Shown: positions 8,623 to 16,945 of the stretch, piece after piece | How the letters are laid out: each line of letters starts with the position of its first letter | Numbering within the stretch: the first letter of the stretch is position 1 | Origin: Mannheimia indoligenes | GTDB lineage: Bacteria; Pseudomonadota; Gammaproteobacteria; Enterobacterales; Pasteurellaceae | Length of the DNA stretch: 57,978 bases | Assembly (NCBI RefSeq): GCF_036880405.1 | Contig: NZ_JBAJJM010000023.1 | Coordinates: 1 to 57,978, forward strand | Reading direction: 5' to 3' | Made by a program: the position numbers and the translations under genes | The notes under the pieces: generated by a model | The model's input: only the letters and a program-made list of their open reading frames with translations | Database searches by the model: none | What the model was told of the DNA's origin: nothing

Positions 8623-9762
8623 ATGGCGAAAAAAGATTATTACGAAGTCCTTGGGTTAGAAAAAGGGGCAAGTGAGAAAGACATCAAGCGTGCTTATAAA
8701 CGTTTAGCGGCAAAGCATCACCCTGACAAAAACCAAGGTAGTAAAGACTCGGAAGAAAAATTTAAAGAGATCACTGAAGCGTACGAAGTTTTAACCGACA
8801 ATGAAAAACGTGCAATGTACGACCAATACGGACACGCTGCTTTTGAACAAGGCGGGGGCGGTTCAGGCGGATTTGGAGGCTTCGGTGGCGGTGGTTTTGG
8901 CGGCTTTGAAGACATCTTCAGTGAAATGTTTGGTGGCGGCTTCGGTGGCGGTGGTCGCCGTAGCCGTGTAGTACGTGGCGATGATTTACGTTACGACATC
9001 GAAATCACTCTGGAAGAAGCTGTAAAAGGTTGCAAGAAGGATATTCGCATTCAAACCTTAGCGGAATGTGATACTTGCCACGGCTCAGGTGCAGAGGCTG
9101 GCAGCAAAGTGGAAACCTGTTCTCACTGCCACGGTACAGGTCGGGTTCGCCGTCAGCAAGGTTTTTTTGTAACGGAAGCGATCTGTCCAAGTTGCCACGG
9201 CACGGGCAAACGTATTGAAAAACCGTGTCGTTCTTGCCACGGCGATGGTCGTGTTCAAAAAGCGAAAAATCTCTCCGTTACTATTCCGGCAGGGGTGGAT
9301 ACCGGTAACCAACTTCGTTTATCCGGCGAAGGGGCTGCAGGCGAAAACGGAGCACCGGCAGGCGATTTATATGTGGTAATTCACGTTAAAGAACACGATA
9401 TTTTTGAGCGTGATGGTTCAAATTTATATTGTGAAGTGCCAATCAGCTTTACCCTTGCGGCGTTAGGTGGCGAAATTGAGGTGCCAACCTTAGATGGCAA
9501 ACTCAAACTTAAAATTCCGGCAGAAACCCAAACAGGCAAACTGTTCCGTGTGAGGGGTAAAGGGGTGGCAAGTGCAAGAGGTGGCTACACCGGTGATTTA
9601 ATTTGCAAAGTTGTGATTGAAACTCCGGTTAATTTAAGCGAAGAACAAAAAGCATTACTTCGTCAATTTGAAGAAAGTTTAGAGGGTAAAGCGAAACACC
9701 GCCCGAAACACGAAGGCTTTTTCGATGGCGTGAAGAAGTTTTTTGATAATTTAGGTAAATAA
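8623..9762 (+). CDS. dnaJ: Chaperone protein DnaJ (Hsp40)
   Basis: Co-chaperone that delivers substrates to DnaK and stimulates its ATPase. It is 379 residues, the usual length. The J-domain has HPD at 33-35, followed by a Gly/Phe-rich region (about 75-115). A zinc-binding domain holds four CxxCxGxG repeats (CDTCHGSG, CSHCHGTG, CPSCHGTG, CRSCHGDG) and is followed by the C-terminal substrate-binding domains. The ATG at 8623 (MAKKDYYEVLG) is chosen over upstream in-frame starts because it matches the family N-terminus. It is separated from dnaK by about 1.07 kb holding vapD, an unknown gene and a repeat element; no heat-shock promoter is evident immediately upstream. Confidence 0.98.
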   Translation: MAKKDYYEVLGLEKGASEKDIKRAYKRLAAKHHPDKNQGSKDSEEKFKEITEAYEVLTDNEKRAMYDQYGHAAFEQGGGGSGGFGGFGGGGFGGFEDIFSEMFGGGFGGGGRRSRVVRGDDLRYDIEITLEEAVKGCKKDIRIQTLAECDTCHGSGAEAGSKVETCSHCHGTGRVRRQQGFFVTEAICPSCHGTGKRIEKPCRSCHGDGRVQKAKNLSVTIPAGVDTGNQLRLSGEGAAGENGAPAGDLYVVIHVKEHDIFERDGSNLYCEVPISFTLAALGGEIEVPTLDGKLKLKIPAETQTGKLFRVRGKGVASARGGYTGDLICKVVIETPVNLSEEQKALLRQFEESLEGKAKHRPKHEGFFDGVKKFFDNLGK

Positions 9763-9781
9763 CGTATCACTTTATTCATTC

Positions 9782-9815
9782 AAAAGTGCCTGTTTCAGAT
9801 AGGCACTTTTTCATT
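9782..9815 (+). terminator. dnaJ terminator
   Basis: A perfect 10-bp stem AAAAGTGCCT / AGGCACTTTT (9782-9791, 9801-9810) with a 9-nt loop, running into a T tract, 19 bp after the dnaJ stop. Confidence 0.9.
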
Positions 9816-9907
9816 CTATTTTTGCAAAAAATTCACTAAAAGTAACCGCTTGTAATAGATTAATGAATACCTGATAATTACCATCAACTATTAAACAATA
9901 AATTTCA

Positions 9908-9962
9908 ATAGCCCTAAATTATCAAATTAATAGATTGCGAAAAAATCTATAGCCTCTATAAT
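9908..9962 (+). promoter_or_regulatory. Catalase promoter with OxyR-like site
   Basis: Promoter: TTGCGA (9935-9940), 16 bp, TATAAT (9957-9962). Overlapping and upstream is an OxyR-like pattern: ATAG at 9908 and again at 9930, exactly 22 bp apart as in the known ATAG-N7-CTAT-N7-ATAG-N7-CTAT consensus, with TTAT at the first CTAT position. About 14 of 20 consensus positions match by eye. OxyR control of this catalase is known in H. influenzae; here it is inference. Confidence 0.5.
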
Positions 9963-10009
9963 CCCCTTTGAATTGATTACCTATCTTACTTTTTTATGAG
10001 GATTCTATT

Positions 10010-11518
10010 ATGTCTAAATGTCCTGTAACACATTTGACAATGAACAACGGTGCACCTGTTGTTGATAACCAAAACAGCTTAACTGCCGGTCCACGTGGTC
10101 CACTATTAGCTCAAGATTTATGGTTAAATGAAAAATTAGCTAATTTCGTACGTGAAGTTATTCCTGAGCGTCGTATGCACGCTAAAGGTTCTGGTGCGTT
10201 CGGTACTTTCACTGTAACTAATGACATCACCAAATACACTCGTGCTGCAATCTTCAGCCAAGTGGGTAAAAAAACTGAAATGTTTGCTCGCTTTACAACT
10301 GTTGCGGGTGAGCGTGGTGCAGCTGATGCTGAGCGTGATATTCGTGGTTTCGCGTTAAAATTCTATACCGAAGAAGGTAACTGGGATATGGTTGGTAACA
10401 ACACGCCTGTATTCTTCTTACGTGATCCACGTAAATTCCCGGATTTAAATAAAGCGGTTAAACGTGATCCACGCACAAATATGCGTTCGGCAACAAATAA
10501 CTGGGATTTCTGGACTTTATTACCTGAAGCATTCCACCAAGTTACTATCGTAATGAGTGAGCGTGGTATTCCGGCTTCTTATCGTCATATGCACGGTTTT
10601 GGCTCACACACTTATAGCTTCATCAATGCTGAAAATGAGCGTTTCTGGGTGAAATTCCATTTCCGTACCCAACAAGGTATCAAAAACTTAACAAACGAAG
10701 AAGCGGCTGCAATTATTGCAAACGATCGTGAAAGCCACCAACGTGATTTATACGAAGCAATTGAGCGTGGCGATTTCCCGAAATGGAAAATGTATGTACA
10801 AATTATGCCTGAAGCTGATGCAGAAAAAGTACCATACCACCCATTTGATTTAACTAAAGTATGGCCAAAAGCAGACTACCCGTTAATTGAAGTGGGTGAG
10901 TTTGAATTAAACCGTAACCCTGAAAACTTCTTTGCTGATGTTGAGCAATCTGCGTTTGCACCAAGCAACTTAGTTCCGGGTATCAGTGTATCTCCAGACC
11001 GTATGTTACAAGCTCGTTTATTCAACTATGCGGATGCACAACGTTACCGTTTAGGTGTAAACCACCACCAAATCCCGGTAAACGCACCACGCTGCCCGGT
11101 ACACAGCAACGCTCGTGATGGTCAAGGTCGTGTAGACGGCAACTACGGTAGCACAATTCATTACGAACCAAACAGCTTCGGCAAATGGCAAGAACAAGCT
11201 CAATATGCTGAGCCACCACTAAAAATCAACGGTGATGCAGCACATTGGAACTATCGTGAAGACGATGCAGATTACTTCAGCCAACCACGCGTATTGTTTA
11301 ACAATATGAATGATGAACAAAAACAAGCATTATTCAACAATACTGCAGCTGGTATGGGTGATGCATTAGATTTCATCAAATACCGCCATATCCGTAACTG
11401 CTATGCCTGCGATCCAGCATACGGCGAAGGTGTTGCTAAAGCATTAGGTATGACTGTTGAAGATGCAATTGCAGCTCGTGCAACAGACCCTGCGTTAGGT
11501 CAGCCGGGTTTACTATAA
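10010..11518 (+). CDS. katA: Catalase (HktE/KatA type, small subunit)
   Basis: Haem enzyme that converts hydrogen peroxide to water and oxygen in the cytoplasm. It is 502 residues, a normal length for small-subunit (clade 3) catalases. The distal His is H57 in RRMHAKGSGAFG, and the active-site Asn is N130 in DMVGNNTPVFF. The proximal haem ligand is Y340 in RLFNYADAQ, which fits the catalase haem-ligand signature. Its promoter carries an OxyR-like site. A terminator at 11543 separates it from the convergent sulfur genes. Codon use looks strongly biased (GGT, CGT, AAC), suggesting high expression. Confidence 0.98.
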   Translation: MSKCPVTHLTMNNGAPVVDNQNSLTAGPRGPLLAQDLWLNEKLANFVREVIPERRMHAKGSGAFGTFTVTNDITKYTRAAIFSQVGKKTEMFARFTTVAGERGAADAERDIRGFALKFYTEEGNWDMVGNNTPVFFLRDPRKFPDLNKAVKRDPRTNMRSATNNWDFWTLLPEAFHQVTIVMSERGIPASYRHMHGFGSHTYSFINAENERFWVKFHFRTQQGIKNLTNEEAAAIIANDRESHQRDLYEAIERGDFPKWKMYVQIMPEADAEKVPYHPFDLTKVWPKADYPLIEVGEFELNRNPENFFADVEQSAFAPSNLVPGISVSPDRMLQARLFNYADAQRYRLGVNHHQIPVNAPRCPVHSNARDGQGRVDGNYGSTIHYEPNSFGKWQEQAQYAEPPLKINGDAAHWNYREDDADYFSQPRVLFNNMNDEQKQALFNNTAAGMGDALDFIKYRHIRNCYACDPAYGEGVAKALGMTVEDAIAARATDPALGQPGLL

Positions 11519-11542
11519 TTCTTAGGTAAAAACGCAAAAAGA

Positions 11543-11569
11543 AAAGCTCTACGAAAGTAGAGCTTTTTT
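11543..11569 (+). terminator. Catalase terminator
   Basis: Stem AAGCTCTAC / GTAGAGCTT around a GAAA tetraloop (11544-11565), followed by TTTT. It lies between convergent genes. Confidence 0.9.
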
Positions 11570-11580
11570 ATGCTTAAGAT

Positions 11581-11802
11581 TTATTTAACCACCGTAATCT
11601 CCCATAATGCATCGCCGATTTGTTGATAATCGGTTACTTCATAGCCTTCTTCCTCTGCCCAATTTGGAATAGCTTCTGTTGCTTGGGTACAATCAAATTC
11701 AATTGTTAAGCTATCCCCTTTGTTTAATTTTGCCATAGCTGCTTTTGCTTCAACTAAAGGAAATGGACAAACAAGTCCTGAAGCCGGTAAACGAACATTC
11801 AT
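11581..11802 (-). CDS. TusA-family sulfur carrier protein (TsuB/YeeD-like)
   Basis: A 73-residue protein of the TusA/SirA/YeeD family, small sulfur-carrier proteins with a persulfide-forming Cys. The signature CPxP is present as CPFP with Cys at position 12 (LVCPFPLVEAK). It lies 18 bp downstream of a YeeE/YedE-type permease in the same direction. That pairing is known as TsuA-TsuB for thiosulfate uptake, so the likely role is to accept sulfur from imported thiosulfate. TusA for tRNA thiolation is less likely given the neighbour. Confidence 0.88.
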   Translation of the reverse strand: MNVRLPASGLVCPFPLVEAKAAMAKLNKGDSLTIEFDCTQATEAIPNWAEEEGYEVTDYQQIGDALWEITVVK

Positions 11803-11820
11803 TATAATACTCCTTAAAAA

Positions 11821-12849
11821 TTAACTTTTTAAACGTTGCGGACGAATAATTGTAAAATATGCACCAACCGATGTACCTAAAATCATAATAGGTAATGAAA
11901 TCCAACCTTGCCACGAGAAAAATGCGGTTTCAACTAAGCCGTTGCCGATAGAGCAACCGCCGGCAAGACTTGCCCCAATTCCCATTAACGCACCACCACC
12001 GGCACTACGAAGCATTGTGGTTGCATCTGGCACTCTAAAACGAAATTCATTGGATAATTTTGCAGCAACAAAAGAACCAATTAAAATTCCCAATACTAAA
12101 AACACACCCCAGTTAATGAATTTATCATCGCCAAATACAAAGTATTGAATAACATTTGCACTCGGAGAAGTAATGCCTAAGCCAAAATTTCGACCTGCTG
12201 CATTACTTAGAGGCCACGCTAACAGTGCAATAAGACCAACTAATACCGCTGTTACAAACGGATGCCAACGTTTTTCAAATAGAATATGGGCTAAACCTGT
12301 TTTTCGTGGTTTTAATACAATGGTTTTTCCTCTTGGTTTTCTTAAATGGCGAATAGCCAGTGTTAAAGTAACTACAGTTAAAATAAACACTAAAATCCAA
12401 GGTGAAATGCCAAATGTTTCATAGATAGTACGCTGTTCAATTACATTACTTTTTAATTCTTGATTAAGTGGAGCTAATACCCCTGTTCTCATTGAAGCTG
12501 AGAATAATGCATAAATAATTAACGCTACCCAACTACCAATTAAACCTTCACCGGCACGATACCAAGTCCCTGTTGCACAACCACCGGCATAGATGATACC
12601 AACGCCAAATAAGAATGCTCCGATAATCACAGCAAGTAGCGGTAAATTCTCTGCGGGAGAGTCAAAAGAACCCGCTTCATATAACAACCAAATGCCGATA
12701 GATTGAACAGTAATCGCAATTAAAAGAGCTACAAACATACGGCTGCTTTTAGTTACATAAAGATCACGAAACGCTCCCGTAATACAGAAACGTCCACGCT
12801 GCATTACAAAACCGAGTAGGAAACCACATAACAATCCTGTTAATAACAT
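11821..12849 (-). CDS. tsuA: YeeE/YedE-family thiosulfate permease (TsuA-like)
   Basis: A 342-residue inner-membrane protein with many hydrophobic helices. The conserved cysteines of characterised TsuA proteins are recognisable: C22 in RGRFCITGAFRD, C91 in AGGCATGTWYRAGEG, and C299 in AGGCSIGNGL. Each sits in the short Gly-rich loop where these proteins hand thiosulfate through the membrane. The TusA-like gene follows 18 bp downstream, supporting a two-gene operon for thiosulfate import. The leader can fold so that its ribosome site is in a hairpin (12854-12884). Confidence 0.92.
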   Translation of the reverse strand: MLLTGLLCGFLLGFVMQRGRFCITGAFRDLYVTKSSRMFVALLIAITVQSIGIWLLYEAGSFDSPAENLPLLAVIIGAFLFGVGIIYAGGCATGTWYRAGEGLIGSWVALIIYALFSASMRTGVLAPLNQELKSNVIEQRTIYETFGISPWILVFILTVVTLTLAIRHLRKPRGKTIVLKPRKTGLAHILFEKRWHPFVTAVLVGLIALLAWPLSNAAGRNFGLGITSPSANVIQYFVFGDDKFINWGVFLVLGILIGSFVAAKLSNEFRFRVPDATTMLRSAGGGALMGIGASLAGGCSIGNGLVETAFFSWQGWISLPIMILGTSVGAYFTIIRPQRLKS

Positions 12850-12853
12850 AAAA

Positions 12854-12884
12854 AATACCTCACTAAAATAAATAGAGAGGTATT
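12854..12884 (-). promoter_or_regulatory. Leader hairpin covering the tsuA ribosome site
   Basis: A perfect 8-bp inverted repeat (AATACCTC 12854-12861, GAGGTATT 12877-12884) with a 15-nt loop. In the minus-strand mRNA the 3' arm contains GAGG, 7-8 nt before the ATG at 12849, so the Shine-Dalgarno would be base-paired. There is no terminator T-run in the right place. Confidence 0.45.
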
Positions 12885-12946
12885 AAAGTATAAAGCCGCC
12901 TAGATGGCTAATAATCTTTAGTGAAATAATATGCTATTCCGTTATA

Positions 12947-14281
12947 TTAAATATGAGGAATAAAGTCATCTTTACCGCCAAGTTTATTAAAGGCTACTCG
13001 TCTTGGATCAACTGCTTTTGCCTTTTTAATCATCGGTTCAACGGTTGAGCCTTGCACTAGAATTGAGAAAGTAACTACGGCATAGGTCATTAACAAAATC
13101 AAATCTCGTACATCAATATTTCCTTCTGAGCTAGCGATTACGGCAGAACCCGTTGGTACAGCAAGTGCCATTGCTAATGCCAAGCCGCCACGTAAACCAC
13201 CCCACGTCATAATCTTGAGCGTATAAGGGTTATAAGTGCGGAAGCGTTTTAACACTTGGTACGGAATCCATAAACTGATGTAGCGGGAAAGTAAACAAAT
13301 TGGAATTGCCGCAATCATCAACACGCCACCAATAAAGGTAAAATCAACCAATAAGGTGCTTAATCCAATAAGAAGGAACAAGAGATAGTTAAGTGAATGG
13401 TCAATCATCTCCCAAAAGTGGTCTAGGTATTTCTGGCTCTGTTCGGAAAAGCCTGAGCGGCGTGTCCAGTTTCCAATCATAATCCCTGCCACAACCATTG
13501 TTAATGCTCCTGAAACGTGTAAGTAATTAGCAATCACAAAGCCAACAGTTGGAATGGTAAGTGTGATTAAAATCTCAAGGCTTCCGTCATCAGTGGCAGA
13601 AATAAATTTATGAGCAATAAAACCCGTTAATAACCCAAATAAAATGCCCCCAACAGCTTCTTGTAAAAATAGCCCTACTACACCACCCAATGTAGGCTCT
13701 TGCCCCCCAAATGCTACGGCAAAAATGGTGGTAAAAATCACTAAACCGATACCGTCATTGAATAAAGATTCCCCTTCAACGTGCATAGAAAGACGTTTTG
13801 GAGCTTTGAGACTTTTAATAATTGCAAGCACAGCAATAGGGTCGGTTGGAGAAATAAGCGAGCCAAATAATAAACAGTAAACAAATCCAATATCTAATCC
13901 GCATATTCTTGCTACCGCATAAATTAAACCGCCTATTAAAAAGGTAGAAATCAAGGTAGAAATTAAGGCATAAACGGCAATCTCACGGCGTTGCTCTTTC
14001 ATTAAGGGGAGCTTAATACCCAATGACCCTGCGAAAAGTAAGAAACCTAACATACCGTTTAATAAGAAGCTTTTGAAATCAAGTTGTTCGAAAATGGAAA
14101 TGGCAAGTTGATCAACATTAAACCAGCCAAGAGAACCGAAGGTAAGGATAAGGAGAGAACCGATAAGAGCAGAGGCTGTGATTGCAATGGTCGTTTGAAT
14201 ATTTTCATTCAATTTTCTTGTAAAAAACGAAATGAACATTGCAAGCCCAAATAGCAAGCAGATATAAGAGTAAAGCTGCAT
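12947..14281 (-). CDS. CPA1-family sodium/proton antiporter
   Basis: A 444-residue inner-membrane exchanger with about 12 hydrophobic segments. It shows the CPA1 signatures: GSLISPTDPIAVLAIIK around residue 145, with the TDP ion-site motif, and HVEGESLFNDGIGLVIF around residue 170, with the ND pair. TMGGLRGGLALAMAL-like sequence (WGGLRGGLALAMALA) follows near residue 365. Function is Na+ (or K+)/H+ exchange for pH and salt homeostasis. It is not in an obvious operon; dapE lies 110 bp upstream in the same direction, with a terminator between. Confidence 0.92.
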   Translation of the reverse strand: MQLYSYICLLFGLAMFISFFTRKLNENIQTTIAITASALIGSLLILTFGSLGWFNVDQLAISIFEQLDFKSFLLNGMLGFLLFAGSLGIKLPLMKEQRREIAVYALISTLISTFLIGGLIYAVARICGLDIGFVYCLLFGSLISPTDPIAVLAIIKSLKAPKRLSMHVEGESLFNDGIGLVIFTTIFAVAFGGQEPTLGGVVGLFLQEAVGGILFGLLTGFIAHKFISATDDGSLEILITLTIPTVGFVIANYLHVSGALTMVVAGIMIGNWTRRSGFSEQSQKYLDHFWEMIDHSLNYLLFLLIGLSTLLVDFTFIGGVLMIAAIPICLLSRYISLWIPYQVLKRFRTYNPYTLKIMTWGGLRGGLALAMALAVPTGSAVIASSEGNIDVRDLILLMTYAVVTFSILVQGSTVEPMIKKAKAVDPRRVAFNKLGGKDDFIPHI

Positions 14282-14344
14282 AAAATTTACCTATAAATAT
14301 GAAAACTGGCGTTAGTGTAAACCTTCTCCGATTGAATATCTATA

Positions 14345-14381
14345 TAAAAAATAAGCAGAATTTACTTTTATTCAATTCTGC
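14345..14381 (-). terminator. dapE terminator
   Basis: An 8-bp stem GCAGAATT / AATTCTGC (14355-14362, 14374-14381) with an 11-nt loop. On the minus strand it is followed by TTATTTTTTATA. It lies 10 bp after the dapE stop. Confidence 0.75.
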
Positions 14382-14391
14382 CTATTTTGAG

Positions 14392-15540
14392 TTATGCCTT
14401 AACGAGCAACCTTTCTAAAATTTGGTAATAAATCTCACCACATTTCTCTAAATCTTCCACACTCACACATTCATTGACTTTATGAATAGTTGCATTGAGC
14501 GGACCAAACTCTACTACTTCAGCTCCCATTAATGCGATAAATCTGCCATCTGATGTACCACCACTGGTATCTAAGCGAGGCGTAATTTTTGTGACATTTT
14601 CAACCGCTTGTACCGCAGCTTCCACCAATTTTCCGTTACCAGCAAGGAAAGGCTTTCCTGATAAATTCCAATTAATACGATATTTCAAACCGTGTTTTTC
14701 TAACATTTCCGCCACTTTGGCTTTAATGATTTCATCGGTTACTTCGGTGCAATAACGTAGATTAAACTGTATATAAAGCTCGCCCGGAATCACATTATTG
14801 CTACCTGTACCCGCTTTAATGTTCGCCACCTGTAAGCTGGTTGGTGGGAAAAATTCGTTGCCGTTATCCCATTGATAAGTAGTCAATTCGGTTAAAAAGC
14901 CCAATGACGTATGCACCGGGTTTTCCGCTAAGTGTGGATAGGCAACGTGCCCTTGAATGCCTTCAATATATAAATCAGCGGTAATTGAGCCACGTCTGCC
15001 GTTTTTAATAACATCGCCCAGCACCTTACCACTTGAAGGTTCGCCCACTACGCAATAATGCACCGCTTCATTACGATCCATCAAGGTTTCCACCACTTTT
15101 ACCGTGCCGTCTTTTGCTGCGGCTTCCTCATCAGAGGTGATCAGCAACGCTACTTTGCCTTTATGATTTGGGTTATTTCTCACAAAGGTTTCTGCGGCAA
15201 CTACCAATGCTGCGAGCGAGCCTTTCATATCCGCAGCTCCTCGCCCATAAAGCATTCCATCTATAATTTCAGCAGAAAATGGCGGATATTGCCATTGGCT
15301 TTCTTCGCCGACAGGCACAACATCGGTATGCCCTGCAAAGGCAACGCAGGGTTCATCTTTGCCATTTTCTGTGCCGTATGTTGCCCACATATTCAGCGTG
15401 TCGCCAAACGGCAGCCATTCGATTTGGAAGCCGACTTTTGCCAAGCGTTCTGCAATTTCCTGTTGGCAACCTTTGTCTTGCGGGCTGATAGAATCACGAC
15501 GGATTAGGTTTTGTGCGAGAGAGATGATTTCGTTTTTCAT
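14392..15540 (-). CDS. dapE: Succinyl-diaminopimelate desuccinylase
   Basis: M20-family dinuclear zinc enzyme of lysine/meso-diaminopimelate synthesis; hydrolyses N-succinyl-L,L-diaminopimelate. It is 382 residues, normal length. Metal and catalytic residues are visible: H71 and D73 in FAGHTDVVP, D104 in GRGAADMKGS, and the DEE cluster at 137-139 in LITSDEEAAAKDGT. A late His near the C-terminus lies in PLNATIHKVNE. It lies downstream of yffB in the same direction, a neighbour pair also known from enterobacteria. Here about 190 bp with a USS and repeat copy B separate them. Confidence 0.97.
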   Translation of the reverse strand: MKNEIISLAQNLIRRDSISPQDKGCQQEIAERLAKVGFQIEWLPFGDTLNMWATYGTENGKDEPCVAFAGHTDVVPVGEESQWQYPPFSAEIIDGMLYGRGAADMKGSLAALVVAAETFVRNNPNHKGKVALLITSDEEAAAKDGTVKVVETLMDRNEAVHYCVVGEPSSGKVLGDVIKNGRRGSITADLYIEGIQGHVAYPHLAENPVHTSLGFLTELTTYQWDNGNEFFPPTSLQVANIKAGTGSNNVIPGELYIQFNLRYCTEVTDEIIKAKVAEMLEKHGLKYRINWNLSGKPFLAGNGKLVEAAVQAVENVTKITPRLDTSGGTSDGRFIALMGAEVVEFGPLNATIHKVNECVSVEDLEKCGEIYYQILERLLVKA

Positions 15541-15603
15541 AAGATTACAAGCGGTTAGATTTTATTAATTTTTTGCAATGTTGATTTTATGCTCGATCTA
15601 GTC

Positions 15604-15714
15604 CCCCTCTTTAGCAAAGAGGGGTTAGGGGAGATTTAGCAGAATGTCGATACGCTCATAAGAAATATTGAAATCGTATCAAATCTCCCCCTGCCCCTCT
15701 TTTCTAAAGAGGGG
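15604..15714. repeat. Dispersed palindromic intergenic element, copy B
   Basis: Same architecture as the copy at 8458: palindrome CCCCTCTTT-AGC-AAAGAGGGG (15604-15624), TTAGGGGAGATTT (15625-15637), a 43-nt spacer, AAATCTCCCCCTG (15681-15693) and a perfect second palindrome (15694-15714). It lies between yffB and dapE, with a USS at 15547 nearby. The spacer differs from copy A except for short shared pieces next to the arms. Confidence 0.85.
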
Positions 15715-15731
15715 AGAAGATCTCAGGTTAA

Positions 15732-16082
15732 TTAAAGGCTAAACGCAGCCAAATACTCTTTTTCCGTAAAACCAATTAAAGCAACATCATCTTTAATCAC
15801 AATCGGACGTTTAATTAATGTAGGTTGTTCGATTAAAACTTTTAATGCCGTTTCACGATTCAGATTATTTTTGGTTTCATCATCTAAATTTCGCCAAGTG
15901 GTGCTGCGTTTATTTACCAAATTTTCCCAACCGAATTTAGTTTCCATTTCCACCAACCAATCTGTATTTAAACCATCTACACGGTAATCGTGTAATTGAG
16001 GTTGTTGATTGTTTTCTTCCAGCCACTTCAAGGCTTTTTTCACGGTATCACAATTTTTAATGCCATAAACTAAGGTTGTCAT
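15732..16082 (-). CDS. yffB: ArsC/Spx-family reductase YffB
   Basis: A 116-residue thioredoxin-fold protein of the ArsC family. It has a single N-terminal Cys in GIKNCDTVKKALKWL (C11), WRNLDDETKNNLN in the middle, and the conserved LIKRPIVIKDD segment near residue 90. YffB proteins are thought to act as glutathione-dependent thiol reductases; arsenate reduction itself is not established for them. It lies 14 bp downstream of folP, so it is probably in the rluC-folP-yffB transcript. Confidence 0.9.
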   Translation of the reverse strand: MTTLVYGIKNCDTVKKALKWLEENNQQPQLHDYRVDGLNTDWLVEMETKFGWENLVNKRSTTWRNLDDETKNNLNRETALKVLIEQPTLIKRPIVIKDDVALIGFTEKEYLAAFSL

Positions 16083-16096
16083 TTTTACTCCTAAAA

Positions 16097-16945
16097 TTAA
16101 TTATCTGAGTCAATCGTTGCGTGCCAAATTTTCAGCATATCAGCGGTTTCTGCTACATCGTGAACGCGTAAAATTTTTGCCCCGTTTTGAACGGCAATCA
16201 ACGCAGCCGTAACAGACCCGACAACACGTTGCTCTACAGGTTTATCTAATACCGCCCCAATCATTGATTTACGAGAAAGCCCGGCAAGCACAGGAAAACC
16301 TGAATCCACAAAGGCTTTAAAATGTTTCAATAATTGATAATTATGCTTAACTGTTTTACCAAAGCCAAATCCGGGGTCTAAAATAATATGTTCCTTCGGA
16401 ATGCCGGCATTGATACAAACAAAAATGCGTTGATTTAAAAAATCCGCTACTTCTTCCAATACATCATCATATTCCGGCTTTTGCTGCATTGTTTGCGGAT
16501 TACCCTGCATATGCATTAAACAGACCGGCAAGCCAAGCTCAGCTGCTGTTTCTAATGCATTTGGCTCCGTTAAAGCTCGGATATCATTAATTATATCCAT
16601 ACCCACTTTTGCCGCCTGCTTGAATACTTCCGCTTTAGAACTATCTACCGAAATTAAGCAATCAAAACGGTTATGAATGGCTTCTACCACAGGCACAACA
16701 CGCTCAAGCTCTTCTTCCAGCGTTACAATCGCTGCATTCGGGCGAGTAGATTCTCCTCCCACATCAATGATGCTTGCTCCTTCATTGAGCATTTTCTCAA
16801 CTTGGAATAAAGCTTTATCAAGGGAGAAAAACTTCCCTGAATCCGAGAAGGAATCAGGCGTGAAGTTTAAAATCCCCATAATTTGTGGCTTAGTTAAATC
16901 TAACAAGCGGTCATTTTTTTGAAAATTTTTGAAATGGATTTGCAT
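16097..16945 (-). CDS. folP: Dihydropteroate synthase
   Basis: Cytoplasmic TIM-barrel enzyme joining p-aminobenzoate to the pterin pyrophosphate in folate synthesis; the sulfonamide target. It is 282 residues. Motifs: IMGILNFTPDSFSDSG (about 23-38), DVGGESTRPNA, SVDSSKAEV, DIINDIRALTE, ILDPGFGFGKTVKHNY, LAGLSRKSMIG and the final LRVHDVAET. The first residues (HFKNFQKNDRLLD) are encoded by a USS at 16903, so the uptake signal lies inside the coding region. The ATG (16945) directly abuts the rluC stop (16946), indicating coupled translation. Confidence 0.98.
   Translation of the reverse strand: MQIHFKNFQKNDRLLDLTKPQIMGILNFTPDSFSDSGKFFSLDKALFQVEKMLNEGASIIDVGGESTRPNAAIVTLEEELERVVPVVEAIHNRFDCLISVDSSKAEVFKQAAKVGMDIINDIRALTEPNALETAAELGLPVCLMHMQGNPQTMQQKPEYDDVLEEVADFLNQRIFVCINAGIPKEHIILDPGFGFGKTVKHNYQLLKHFKAFVDSGFPVLAGLSRKSMIGAVLDKPVEQRVVGSVTAALIAVQNGAKILRVHDVAETADMLKIWHATIDSDN

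Noticed and set aside
15058..15568. 149-codon plus-strand frame and overlapping frames within dapE
   Set aside because: Antisense to a clear dapE with all motifs; no start signal or family.
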